Source: Wyeomyia smithii (taxonomy: Eukaryota; Arthropoda; Insecta; Diptera; Culicidae). From it: a stretch of DNA of 64,000 nt. The notes below the pieces were generated by a model. The model saw nothing but the letters and a program-made list of their open reading frames with translations. It did not search any database and was not told the origin of the DNA. Position 1 is the first letter of the stretch. The number at the start of each line of letters is the position of its first letter. A program made the position numbers and the translations under genes. Shown piece by piece: positions 34,311-45,769 of this stretch. The stretch covers positions 192,661,357 through 192,725,356 of the forward strand of contig NC_073695.1 of assembly GCF_029784165.1 (NCBI RefSeq). Reading direction: 5' to 3'.

Positions 34311-35217
34311 ATGCGTGCGAATGCGCGAGCGAACGCGGGTGTAAACTCGGGTGCGAATGCGGGAGCGGATGGACCAACAGATCCATTCGCAAGAGGGGGC
34401 ATCCAGCGGTCCCCACCAGGATCAACGGATGCGATTAAGGATGGTGGAATGGCGCGACGCCCAAAGCAACAGGGGTGTGGGGGGGAGGGTGATCCGAACG
34501 GACGTTGTCAAAGGTAGTAGTAAGGCAGGTACGCCTAAAGCTACCCATGACAGCGCACGTGGTTCCGGCGATCTGCTGGTAGCGTCAGTCCAAGCAGAAA
34601 TGGAAACGCTACCTAGAGTGGCGGAACTGTCGGCACAGCTCGATGCCATGAACTAGTTTGCGGATTGCCGTAGCAAAATCTCGAAGCTCTTGAAACAGAG
34701 TCTTCTATTTCTACGCATCTGCATCAACAGTGCGAGGGTCAACTACGCTGCGCTCATGAAGCATGCGGAAGCGGCTGAAAAAGTGCGAAAGCACTTCCAA
34801 GTGCAAAAATGCAACCGTGTCTAAATCCATACAAACGGTCCAACTGTCGTTCGCCGAGCTTTGTTCTACAGAACCGGCCGCGAAGCGAACGGGGTAATCT
34901 CCGGGAGAGCAGACTCCCGCGAGGTTGATCGAAGACAAGCCCACCGGCTGGTCCGTCAACGTAGAATGTTGAGCTCACGAAGTAAAATGGACTACCGTGG
35001 TGGACAAGAAACGGCAGAAGCGGGAAACGATAAAAAAAACGCGAGCACAACCTCCAAAATCGGTATCGCATCGGTACACTCAGAACCTACCGGGGCACCA
35101 ACATTCGGATTCGGAGACCTAATGATGATGAATATGGGCCCAAAACTCTCCATTGCGAACAACACTCGATACCGGCGCCCGCCACGATACAATCTCGCAC
35201 GACTGAGCCACGTTTAA
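34311..35217 (+). pseudogene. Possible LINE ORF1 (gag-like) remnants
   Basis: Frames 34311-34517 and 34351-34656 overlap and are rich in Arg, Gly, Asn and Gln, including GGMARRPKQQGCGGEGDPNG and a helical AEMETLPRVAELSAQLDAMN. A further frame (34861-35217) is basic with many short frameshifts. Order (basic plus coiled coil, then ORF2) fits a non-LTR ORF1, but no zinc knuckle is visible, so this is tentative. Confidence 0.35.
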
Positions 35218-35273
35218 ACGTCGTTTAAAACTACGCATATTCGCTCGAAGCATCGCTGCCGAAAAAGGACGAC

Positions 35274-35480
35274 TTGGTTGAAACCCCTCTCGAGGACTGT
35301 TGGAGCACCGTGAAAACAGTCATCAACAGCGTAGCGGAGAATGTCCTGGGACATGCAGAACGAAACCGATGGAATGAGTGGTTCGACGATGAGTGTCGGA
35401 ATGTGTTGGACGAGAAGAACGCGGGTACTGATTTCGCGGCAAGCTACCCGTCAAAACCTGAGCGAAATAGACAGATGTAA
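35274..35480 (+). pseudogene. LINE F linker fragment
   Basis: Reads PLEDCWSTVKTVINSVAENV, then WNEWFDDECRNVLDEKNAG, the WFDxEC hallmark seen in LINE A. Ends at a TAA after NRQM. Confidence 0.7.
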
Positions 35481-35999
35481 AGACAGCAAAGCCAATTATT
35501 TCTGAAGAAGAAGCGCCGCCAGGAATAAAGGAAGCTCGAGGAACTAGAACAAGTGAATCAGTCTTAGGAGACGCGAAAGTGCCGAGATCGTGGACAATCG
35601 CGAGGTGACCGAAAGGTAGAAGCAACACTTCGATGAAAACTTGAATGACATACAGCAAGAGGACCGAGACGACGATGGAAATGACACCTTCGATGTAGCA
35701 GAGGACGAAGACGTGCCACTCCCAACGATAAGGGTGCCATCAATCGGCTGAAGAACAAAAAATCGGCCGGTAAAGATGGTTTCGAAGAGAAGCTTATCAC
35801 GAGAGGCCCAGATAAGTTGGCCGAATGCCTTCATCGACTGATTGTCAAGATTTGGGATACCGAACAGCTGCCGGAAGAGCGGAAGAATGGGGTTATAAAC
35901 CCTATCTGCAGAAAAAGTCAACAAACTAGAATTATCGTGTGATCACCATCCGGGGGCCTACGAAGTGTTTTCCTTAGTCATCTTCCAATGTATGTAAAT

Positions 36000-36800
36000 G
36001 GATTTGTGGGAAGTTATCAAACAAGTTTAGAAGGCCGATCAACAACGGACCAGATCTTCACTGTGCGGCAGATCCTCCAAATGTGCCGTGAGTAGAGAGT
36101 CGATTTCAAAACCGCATATGATGCATTTGACCAAAAAGAGCTATGGAAGCTCATGGACGAGAACGGCTTCCCCGGAAAGCTGATCCGACTGTTTAAGGCT
36201 ACGATGGATGGAAACCAGTGCTGTGTGAGGATTGCGGGAGGGTTGTCCGGCTTATTCGAATCCCGTGGGGAACTTCGGCAAGGTGATGATTTCTCTTGCC
36301 TACTGTTCAACAAGAAACACCTCGCGTTAGAAGGTGTTATGCGACGAGCGACATTCAACATGCAGGGCACGATTATTAATCGAACCAGCCAATTTATCTG
36401 CTTGGCCATTGACTTAGACATCATCAGCAGAACATTTGATACGGTGACGAAGCAGTAAACTAGATTGAAACACAACTCGAAGCAGTAAACTAGATTAAAC
36501 ACACATACAAGCATTTGCGGTCGAACAGACTTAGCCCTCGCACAAAATGTGTCCTGAACAAAACGCTTATGAGTCCGGTTATTCTCCACGGATATGAGAC
36601 GTGGACACTGCTCGAGATGGACTTGCGAGCACTCAGAGTTTTCGCAAGACCATCTTCGGCGGCGCAGCCTGCAGCAGGACGTTGTGTGGCGGCGGAGGAT
36701 GAATTACGAACTGGAGCAACTTGCTGGCGAACCCAGCATCTCGAAGGTGGTCAAAGCCGAACGGATACGGTGGTCAGGACATGTTGCATGAATGCCGGAT
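36000..36800 (+). pseudogene. LINE F reverse transcriptase and tail fragments
   Basis: Around 36020-36090 a frame reads QTSLEGRSTTDQIFTVRQIL. 36153-36458 reads ENGFPGKLIRLFKATMDGNQ, CCVRIAGG, RQGDDFSCLLFN, LEGVMRRA. The FADD motif is altered: the frame reads CLAIDLDIIS. 36515-36791 then carries SPVILHGYETWTLLEMDLRA and SISKVVKAERIRWSGHVA in two frames. Clearly inactive. Confidence 0.75.
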
Positions 36801-36802
36801 AA

Positions 36803-37770
36803 CTACCCTGCAAAAGGCCTCTTCCACAGCTCTATGGTTGATACCAATGATGTCGATATCGTCCGCAAACCTAGAAGCATGTGAGACTTCGTAATGATGG
36901 TGCCGCTTCTTTGCACGCCGGCCCTCCGTATAGCACCCTCCAATGCGATGTTGAACAATAAGTTTAACAGCCCGTCTCCCTGCTTCAAACCATCTAACGT
37001 CACGAAGGAGTCCGATATCTCACCGGCTATCCTGACGCATGATGTAGAGCCTTCAAGGGTGGCACGTATCAGCCTAATTAGTTTTATTGGGAAACCATGT
37101 TCGAGCATAATTCGCCATAACTCATTTCTCTTTACTGTATCGTACGCTGCCTAGAAGTCAATGAACAGATGGTGCGTCTGCAGGTCAAATTCTCGAAATT
37201 TATCGAAGATCTGACGCAGGGTAAACATTTGGTCCATAGTGGAGCGTCCCCCTCGAAAACCACATTGGTAATCGCCAACAAAGGTCTCCGACAACGGCCT
37301 CAGTCTATGAAACAGAATACGGGAGAGAATTTTGTAAACGGTGTTGAGAAGGGTTATAACTACAGTCCAGGCGGTGGTCTTTCTTGTAGATTGGACATAT
37401 GAGACCCTCCAACCAGTCCGAAGGCAATTCTTCATCACTCACTCTCAGCATGATCCGGTGTAACGCACGATATAGCTGTTCGCTCCCGACTTTGAAAAGT
37501 TCGGCTGGAATGCCGTCCTTACCAGTAGCCTTGCAGTTCTTCAGCTCTTTCACTGCTTTCTTAACCTCGTCCATGGATGGTGGGCCCACAGCTTTGCCAT
37601 TATCCTCAATCACCATCCTGCTCCTTTCGACTACGCTGTTTTCTTCACCATTCAACAGCACACTAAAGTGTTCCTTTCAACGCCTGGCCACTTCCGTTCT
37701 ATCGGTAATCAGGTTCTCCTTCCTATCGTTGCACATGACAGGGGCTGGAAGGATATGGAAGGACGGGAGT
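36803..37770 (-). pseudogene. LINE E reverse transcriptase
   Basis: Frame 37661-37305: LLNGEENSVVERSR, DEVKKAVKELKNCKATGKDG, IPAELFKVGSEQLYRALHRI, LPSDWLEGLICPIYKKDHRL. Frame 37438-37151: TVYKILSRILFHRLRPL, YQCGFRGGRSTMDQMFTLRQ and motif A as LFIDF. Frame 37108-36803: LEHGFPIKLIRLIRATLEGS, VRIAGE, KQGDGLLNLLFNIALEGAI; its expected FADD shifts frame after HMLLG. At least three frameshifts. Confidence 0.8.
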
Positions 37771-37775
37771 TAAAA
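36803..37775 (-). mobile_element. LINE fragment (copy E), minus strand
   Basis: Contains only the end of the linker and most of the RT on the minus strand, facing LINE F tail to tail. It is the best-preserved RT fingers region in the window and is useful as a reference for the deletion in LINE A. 5' and 3' parts are missing. Confidence 0.8.
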
Positions 37776-39300
37776 TTCACCGCACATTTTGTCCCGTGAA
37801 CACTGTGTGTAGCAATTTTTGCACCACACTTCTTCCTTTTACTTTGTGCTGTGCTTCTTCCACTCGCAGGAAAAAAAAACAATACACTTGCTGTTCACTC
37901 CACTACTGAGCAGAACAAGAGCGGTGAATCAGGCTAGTAAGAATACACAGAAATAGACCGCGATGCACTGCTCTGCTGAGCTAAAACAACAGAGACATCT
38001 TGAGTTTTATCGTAGAAGAATGTGATGCAGAGATTTAGATTTTCAATTTGAAATATTCCGTACTGCATCAAATTTCGAGCACTTCAGCTATGATTCAACT
38101 TCTTGCACAAAAAATCAACGGAAAATGAATTTTCTCGTCGATCTTTAAGGTTCAACATGCTGGTTATTTTATTTTTGTTGCAATTCGGTGCTATTTATAC
38201 AGCTTCAAACATGTTCTTTTATTTCTTCATCTTGATACTTATGGACAAGTGTTTTTTTTTTTTTGCAATTAAAAATTTCTTACATCGTTAACGGAAGGGT
38301 TTGAAAGTAATCAGCATTTAAATAGACTACAGAAAAGTTTGTTGATTAAAAAGCGGAGCCTTTATGCTCCAAGTTAAACTGCAGAGTTCAAAGTTTTCAA
38401 AACACTTACAGATATCAAATGTGAAAATAAAAATTCAAGCATAAAAAGATTTGCTCTACGTGGAATTATGGACAAGTTGCACAGAACGTATAGAAAACAT
38501 TAAAGACTAGGTTTCATCCGTGAAACGAGATTTGCAGATTAGGCCTACCATTTCTCAACAAATCCAGAGCAAAATCAAACTTTCATCACATTACCGTTCC
38601 TTTTCGGCCACAATAATCCTCTTTCCTAGCTATCGAAAAACTCATCAGTCAGCTTCTGGGAAGTCTTTTTTTTTTGAGACGTTTCTTTGATACTGTTCCC
38701 AGAGAAAAAAAATAGCCATCGCCCTTCCATATATCACCGAAGATGGAACCCGAGCGGAAAGATAGCAATCAATTGAGTCCATCGTGGCCGGCAGCCAAGC
38801 GGCCCCCGAACAGGATCACTTCGTATTTTTCTTCGAGCACGTGATAAAAGTGTTCACGCGAAATTCTTTGTCAACAAGCTTTATCAAATTTCTACTACTA
38901 CATCCATGTAGAATAATTGGAAGGAAATGTCTACGGAAAAAACAAAAAAAAAAATTAATTAAAGTTAATTTCATTGCACTGAGTATTTGATACTTTCATC
39001 AGCTCGGCGTTACACTTTTTAAAATCTGAAATCTACCACAAAAGAACAGATTTTTGAGACTAGCATTTTATGTCCACGTCATTCTTAGCACTCAAAGTAG
39101 CAATCAAAGAAAACTCTATCTCCGCCTTCGCACTTAGAGGATTGAATTCGATAGAACTCTTTCCACTTCCACTTTGTCCTCGCGAAGTACAACTTTCAGT
39201 CAATTTGCCTCCCTCCACTTAGTCTCCTATTTGCCCCGATGCTATGCTTCATTACCGTTCGAAACAACAACAAATTACATCAATTGACTGCCAAGAAGCG
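37776..39300. other. Unassigned AT-rich DNA
   Basis: No domain-bearing ORF or repeat end seen. Confidence 0.45.
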
Positions 39301-39306
39301 ACCGAT

Positions 39307-39353
39307 ACTGACCAATTTTCTTCTTTCTCAATTTTCCCATTACAGGTAAGTAA
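39307..39353 (+). promoter_or_regulatory. Candidate ratchet-type (zero-length exon) splice site
   Basis: In order: CTGAC (39307-39311, branch-point match), a pyrimidine-rich tract, and TTACAG ending at 39345, followed with no gap by GTAAGTAAG. CAG|GTAAGT is a perfect match to the U1 consensus. Recursive splice sites in long fly introns have exactly this juxtaposed acceptor-donor form. No flanking exon is coding here. Confidence 0.55.
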
Positions 39354-42141
39354 GCGCACGAAACCAATCGATTATCGGCCTTCAGCGAGAACCAATTTGT
39401 TCCGTTGGTTTTCGTCGGCGGTACACCCAAAGTAAAACATGCCATCATCCCAGCGGACGGATGGGTGGGTGGGCAGTTCGGGGGCATTTTGGCAGCTTCG
39501 CTGCAGAGTTTCGTAAACCGCACGCTTTCAGCTTTCGCCACAATCGGCCGTCTAGTGGGGATACGAGCAAATTGGAAACCAGAACACAATTAGACAGGAA
39601 CACCGAGAGTCCGCCAGCCGCAGCGCAAGTGAAGTCGAAAACGTGGAAAACCGCAAACCGCCATCTACAGCCAGCCGGAGGTTTGCTGCTGGCGGCCATC
39701 ATCAGGACTACGAGCAAGGGCAGGACAAAAATCGATTATTCCTGTAACAGCTGTACGTTGCATTGATTGGGAAACGGAAGGTTCGTGTGGGAGCAATATT
39801 TTTGTCTTCTGTTAGAAGGATATAGCAATCGCTGTAAAAAAATACAAAGTTGTAAATGAGGCCCAACGGGCCACATATACAACTCGACTTAGTTCAACAA
39901 ACTGAAAATTTTCTGTATGCGCTCGATAATTCCACTCACTTCTGACCCCAGTTTGGTATCTTCGGTATTCCTTTTTTGGTTGGTTTAGTGAGTTTCCGGC
40001 TTTTCAGACTCCAGAAGCGCTTTTTAGTGATAACTATAACACTAGATTTCGAATTGTTTTCATTCTTGAAATTTTTTTTCTGCAGGATGGTAGCCATGCA
40101 CAAAACACTGATTGCATTATATCGAACCTGTTTTTTAGACGATTCTACCATACTTCATCCACCGTTCTAAGGCAAATTGATCTAGAGAAAATCGCACAAA
40201 AACAAGTTTAACTGCACTGCACGTTTTCGGCTGATGGTTTAGCACCAAAAACGGGCAAACACTCAAGTGCCTAATCACGTATAGGTGCCAGGCCAAAAGT
40301 GCCATAAACATTAAATCTAATTTAGATGTTCGCTGCAGCTTTTTCGCAGGTGATTCACGTCTAATTCGATGTGTCGAAATAGCAAACCTAACTGCACTCG
40401 CAATGCGTTCCATGCGACGACGACGGCGGGACCAAAGCCATGGAATAGGCATTTCTGAGTTGTGACATTTTATGAAATGCGATGCAATGTGGGGCGAAAC
40501 ATTTTGCCAGTTTACCGGAAGAATAGGGTGCGATGGGGTTCCGGCGGTATGCTGAACGGTGGTAATTGCTTTCCGTTCGGCTTCTGGCTCTCCTAGTTTG
40601 GTGTACAAGCGAGAAGTGCAGCATGTCATGCTGAAAGGAGCATTTCGGGCTACAAATTGAAACTTAGGGATAAATTATAATATTATCGTCGAGCATGACC
40701 TGTACTGGAATGTCCGACAGGCAGTAGAAGGATACTTTTGCTGCTGCTGCCGCTTGTGTACCCGGAGGCGATAATGTGTTTCATCCGATTGAACCGGTCA
40801 GTAGCTGCTGTTGCAGATGAGTTCGCACTTATGTTATTATTGTTATGGTTCAGTACGAACTTGGACCGTAACAGCAACTGAAGTTCGATGCATTCACTAA
40901 CGTTCATCACATAGCGTGTCTTATAGAATTGCATGCCTACAGTTTCACGCTTTGGTCATCGTTGTAGTCGATGTCGACACTTTTCAAAGTGCTGGCGCCT
41001 CGAAGCAAATTTTGATTTTCCACATTGAACCTTAGACCGAATCATTCGGAGATGACCAATGTATGCATAGCTTGTGCGATTCGGTTCGAGCCACATGTGT
41101 CCGAAGGGTTGATTTTATGCTTGGCCTGATCTGCATGCTTTTATGTTCAACGAGGGGATGGCTGGCGGCATTTTTATTCATTTATCACCAAGATTCACCA
41201 GGTCCGAAATAGCTAAAGTACGTCATTTGTTCCAACAAGATGTGGTAATTCAATTTGAGATCGTCTCTACGATAAGCTGCTCGATGTTTTCGTTACGCTT
41301 GCTATGCTATTTACATTTTGATTATGTGTGTCAGTCGTACCGATTGTTGTTCAAACACCCTTTATGCACCGTTTATGATAACAAATCAGTTGCTATACGC
41401 AGAGTATTATTTTTATTCTTGAAAATAAATCCTCATTGCCGTAATTTATCAATAATACCGTTGACTCCATAACTATAACCTACGCAGCACAACACGGAAA
41501 GTACAATTTTGTGAAACTGTGTTTTCGGATTTTCATCATTATCCAATTGAGTTTCTGGAAATTTCTAGTGAATAGTAATTCTTCAGCTAAAAATCTACTC
41601 GATTCTATGCCAGATGACATTTGTCATTTCTAAAATATTGTTGATCTTGGCAAAGATGTGTAAGATGTTAGTGCAGCATATAAGATCATTACATTTTTTC
41701 GAAAAGAGACCATTCAAAAATAGCACCAATGAAAAATATCTGATGTGTTGGTTTAATCGTATCATTTATTGAAACGCTGATAATAAAATGGGAGAAGTAT
41801 ACATAACTGATACAATTTTTTTCGATAAAAATAAATAAAACAAATGATAATATACTCTATGTCCTAGACCCACAGTTTTATTTATTTGTTACACAAAACT
41901 GCTTTAAAAGTTTGTAGAACGATTTTTTGCTCTGATAAACACTAAGAACTATATTTAGTGAAGCGATAAAGTTAACTTAGATCTAAGCAAAAATTTTTTC
42001 ATCCATACGGAACTCGAACTCACAATCTTCATGTGCGAGTCCCGTTTGAATGAAGGAAAATTTTTCTAAGTTTAAATTTTCTGTTTGCGTTTATTTTTCG
42101 CATCCTCATAAATGCTTCATACATTGCCCGGTTTACTAAAC
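39354..42141. other. Unassigned unique-looking DNA
   Basis: No recognised gene. A good acceptor-like sequence (TTTTTTTTCTGCAG, ending 40085) has no clear exon after it. 42000-42060 on the minus strand contains GTGAGTTCGAGTTCC, a B-box-like scrap. GC-richer stretches at 39400-39720 and 40330-40630 have only non-domain ORFs. Confidence 0.4.
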
Positions 42142-42289
42142 TTAACCCTCTAGTACCCAAATTAATTTTTAGACGGACATCGAAAAAATCACTATTAAGC
42201 CTCATAAACATTTTTTAAGTTCTTATTGAAGCTTTTTAGAGGTTCGACTGAAGACCGCCTAGAGGCGGCACTGGGCACTAGAGGGTTAA
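42142..42289. mobile_element. piggyBac-type MITE, 140 bp, TTAA target duplication
   Basis: TTAA (42142-42145), CCCTCTAGTACCC ... GGGCACTAGAGGG, TTAA (42286-42289). Termini are 13-bp inverted repeats with one mismatch. TTAA duplications and CCC ends are the piggyBac signature. No ORF. Confidence 0.9.
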
Positions 42290-42401
42290 AATGAAGTCGT
42301 AATACCTAAAATTGAATTCGTTCGAAAAGAACAAAACACTATTTTTAGTGTTTATTCGAACAACGAAATCGGATTATTTTAGATAGGTAAATATTAGAAG
42401 T

Positions 42402-42564
42402 CTTCTAACCAGGGATGTTACGGATGTGGTTTTTTAGACATCTGCAAATGCGGATGCGGATATGTGATTACGGATGCAGATGTAGATGCGGATGTCATTT
42501 TTCATGCGGATGTTCCGTATTGACGGATGCGAATGCGGATATCCGTAACATCCCTGCTTTTAGC
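42402..42564. mobile_element. hAT-like MITE, 147 bp, made of GCGGAT repeats
   Basis: Ends CAGGGATGTTACGGAT (42410) and ATCCGTAACATCCCTG (ends 42556) are a perfect 16-bp inverted repeat. Flanks CTTCTAAC and CTTTTAGC agree at 6 of 8 bases, an eroded 8-bp duplication as hAT makes. The interior is built from GCGGAT/ACGGAT hexamers. Confidence 0.8.
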
Positions 42565-43270
42565 ACGTAATACTAACAACCACGTTACGAAAATTAAATT
42601 TCTTCCGAAGTGGTCAAATGCCTAAAGATTTTATGCATGTGGTGTTCGTACTAGTTGAATTATAATCATGTCGCAGTTGTCATTATTGATACGCAATAAA
42701 AAAATGTTAAGTTTTCGTCATTGTCCAATGGTGACTTAAACCCCAGATTTTTCATGAAAAAGATTTTGTCAAGATAATTTTGCTTAGAGCTGATTCGTGT
42801 TACTAAACTAAAGATTTAGAACATTTTCTCCAGTGTCGGATCTCAAATTCAATTTTACGATATTTTAGATAATTCTTAAAAAGTCATCCTTCGACAACTC
42901 ATCTCATTACCGTACGTTATTGCCGTTAATAACCAGCATAATCTTCAAATGCGAAAGCTTTCTATGATAAAAAACTAACTTATGCGAATAATTGATTCGA
43001 GAAATTTTATAAAATACAAAAATATAAAGCTCTGCTAAGGAAACCAAATTCATATTGATTACAGAGTTATAGAGTATTATATGAATGTTACTCAAATTTT
43101 AGTTGATTGTACTTAACTTTTGTCAGTAGCATTTCACATGAAAACGTTACTCTAAAGAATTTCTGGGGTATACAAATAAACGTTTTTGTGAAGACCACAC
43201 ATCTCTAAAACCTTTTCTTACAAAATTATAGCATGTTTTAGGTTTTTATCGATAACTTCAATAACGTATA

Positions 43271-43456
43271 GGGTAAAGAAGGCAACCCTAGTAACAATAT
43301 TGGTTTTATCAAGGTTTGATAGCGCTTAATACAGCCAAAACAGAGCTATGAAACTTTGATAAAACCAGTTTTGTTACAGGCAGGATGGCAACACTTTTTT
43401 AAAGCCTAGTTTAAGCACTACAAACTGCTCTAGGTTCCATTTGTTCCAATTTACCC
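43271..43456. mobile_element. Small hairpin MITE-like element
   Basis: A 27-bp stem (43291-43317 with 43351-43377, GGTTTTATCAA core) lies centrally between GGGTAAA (43271) and TTTACCC (ends 43456). TA precedes the left end only. No ORF. Confidence 0.5.
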
Positions 43457-43472
43457 AAATAAAAGTGCGGCG

Positions 43473-43598
43473 AATTTAGAAAATCTATACCGAGCGTCTT
43501 AACAGAGTGATTTAAGAAATCAAAGAAATAGTTATCGGTTTCCGTTATACTCTACTAGAAAATTTTTTGGAAATAAATATTGAAATTCAGTCCGCGCA
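43473..43598 (+). mobile_element. Penelope-like 3'-terminal fragment
   Basis: About 120 bp closely matching 524-641, from AATTTAGAAAATCTATA through TATCGGTTTCCGTTATACTC to ATTGAAATTCAGTCCGC. It is a second, heavily truncated member of the family at 510-2195. Confidence 0.8.
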
Positions 43599-43876
43599 AA
43601 TGAGAGAGTGCGGCGAGCATAAGTTATAATAGTTTTCCACATATTGATTCACGTTTTTTTTTTTAAATTTCCATAGGTTATTTGTTTTGTTTTAGTTTTG
43701 AAAGCATATGGGTCATTTTATACCAAGTGTACATTCCACTTGGTCACAATCATCACAGAGTTTACTCAAAGTTGGGCTAATTTATCATCTAGTCTCACTT
43801 TGGATAAATCACAATTTTGGTGATGATTGAAATTTGTGGCGACCCCCCTAGTTATTGCAAAATTTTCCGAGAAATA

Positions 43877-45027
43877 GGGTATAACTGCCTTGAATAGACC
43901 ACTTAGTAGCGTAGCTGCAAATTTTGCCAGAAAAAAAGTAAATATCTAAACTGAATTAATTATTTCATTATGTATAAACATGAAGTAACATGTTTACCAT
44001 CTTTTCTGCATGCAAAACAACTATATAATACCTCTATTTTCTCATAATAAAAGAAAAAAATCATCGCTTCAATTTCCTTTAATGGGCCACCGTTTCCTTA
44101 TTTGGACCACAACAACTTCCTAATTTGGGCCAGGTCTAAATAATACATCTCTTCAACCGTAGCTGCCGCTGATGAAACTAACTCTGGCTTACGCACTGAG
44201 AGTTCTGGATCTGGATCAACTGTAGACTGCACCCGTTCTTTCGTAATAGGGAATCCTTTACGTGCCATCCGAGTTATCCAGCGAACAAAGCCTCTTCCGT
44301 GGCAGTCAATGCAGTTTGTTTACCTTTTCGTGGTTTTCCTGACCACTTGCTGCTTGCACGGAACATTACGGTGGATCGTAGAACATTGGAGCGCCTGCGA
44401 GCTTCTCTAGTCGAAACACCACTTTTTATTGCTTGAAGACACTAAGTAACAGCTGCTTCAGTATATTTTTTACCAATTTCCGGCGTTTTTTTTTTCATTT
44501 TAGCAGCATTTTTATACAATAATTCAATCATAACAAATTTATGGTAACTATGATTCGCGGCGTTATTTCGATGATAGCTCTTGTTCGAAATGAAGCATGC
44601 CGGAATAAGTAAAACAGTATTATTTCCACCCTTAATTGGGCCACTATTTTTTTTTTTTTCAATATTTTAAGTGTTTTTCTAGTAAAATTTATTGCTTATC
44701 TTTTAAAGATACTTTTATCCTAACTGTTCATCGAAAATCTGATTATTTTTGCTCAGAAAGTGTGATGTCAGTACAGTTTTTGGTAAAGCCATTTCCTATG
44801 AAAACGTTAACAAACCATGGCAAAACAGGTAGCTGTTATTAAAAGACATTTTTTGCAGCTTTAATGAAGAATATTATAGTAAACGTCTGTTGCAACATCT
44901 CTAATATAGAACATTATTAAAGTTGTCAAAGCATAAATCAAAATAAGTATATTTATAATGTGTAATTTGATGTAAGAAGTTCAGGTGGTCCACTAAAGGA
45001 AGTAGTCTCTATTAAGCAGATCTACCC
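43877..45027. mobile_element. pogo-type element remnant, TA-flanked
   Basis: Left end TAGGGTATAACTGCCTTGAA (from 43875) and the right-end complement TAGGGTAGATCTGCTTAATA (from 45029 leftward) are similar inverted ends with TA outside both. The interior carries an N-terminal pogo/CENP-B-like transposase scrap on the minus strand. About 1.15 kb, so most of a transposase has been lost. Confidence 0.6.
44105..44520 (-). pseudogene. pogo/Tigger-like transposase N-terminal fragment (CENP-B HTH)
   Basis: The minus strand reads KMKKKTPEIGKKYTEAAVT, a TAG stop, CLQAIKSGVSTREARRRSNV, KWSGKPRKGKQTALTATEEA and, after a frameshift, ITRMARKGFPITKERVQSTV. This matches the two-part helix-turn-helix DNA-binding region of pogo-family transposases (ARKG(F/Y)PIT is typical of the second helix set). 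The DDD/DDE catalytic domain is absent. It lies between TAGGGTA ends. Confidence 0.7.
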
Positions 45028-45769
45028 TACGATGAAACAATCATCTTAAAAATAAAATTGGCTACATTTGCCGAAAAATGCAAATTTCGTTTATAAATAC
45101 AAAAAAAAATCTATCTGGCAACACTTCCGGTCAAAAATGATATTTTTTCTGGATTCCTTCCTTTTTTTATTTCTGTACTTTTTCGTGGACACTTCGTATG
45201 GAATAACCCATATAATGTTCTAGAATTTTATGGAAGGTATAAAGTCACATGTTTTGTGAAATATCGGAAGCTTCTAGAGCAGAGTTTTAGGCAACTAAAT
45301 TGAAAATCAAGTTATGAAAATATGCATCGAGAAAGCCTTACTGAATTTTGAGTGGGTGCTGTCAACATCTGGTCGAGTTATACTTGTGATATAGTAGATA
45401 ATGCCCTTGCGTTGCGAAAACGGGTTTTACTCACACTGGTGGACAAAGCGCCGCACTTGCGAAAAGAGCAGCGAATCCTGTGTATCTGAGGAGCATGCAC
45501 CGCGGTGGAATCTGAAGTATCTCTCCAGAGAGATAATAAACTGATGTGGGCTTTCTCACACGAAAAGACATTACGCTTAATTACTACATAACAGAGCTCA
45601 TTGCAGTGCTTCAACTTTGTATCTCTTAAGCATGACGGGTGACAACTAAAAATTTGGAGTTTTTTAAGGTTCTCTTACTCCACAACAAACGCTCAGAGTG
45701 AAATGAAACATATAAGCTCTTTTCTTTGTATACCTAATGATTTTTTGTTTTGCTTATGCATGTACAGTA
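45028..45769. other. Unassigned DNA
   Basis: No supported feature. Confidence 0.45.

Larger units (their letters stand above)
34290..36800 (+). mobile_element. Decayed LINE (copy F), plus strand, with ORF1-like and ORF2 parts
   Basis: Left part (34311-35217): Gly/Arg/Gln-rich and coiled-coil-like frames that may be a gag-like ORF1. Right part: ORF2 linker (35220-35480), RT pieces (36000-36458) and C-terminal tail (36515-36800). Endonuclease and much of the RT fingers are missing or unreadable. A 30-bp tandem duplication, GAAGCAGTAAACTAGATT (36449, 36479), disrupts the RT end. It ends where minus-strand LINE E begins (36803). Confidence 0.7.

Noticed and set aside
34290..34656. Gly/Asn/Ala-rich ORF as a host structural protein
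   Set aside because: Directly continuous with LINE F and overlapped by another frame; more simply a decayed ORF1 or LINE 5' region.
36017..36589. 190-codon minus-strand ORF
   Set aside because: Exact antisense of the LINE F reverse transcriptase, which has recognisable motifs on the plus strand.
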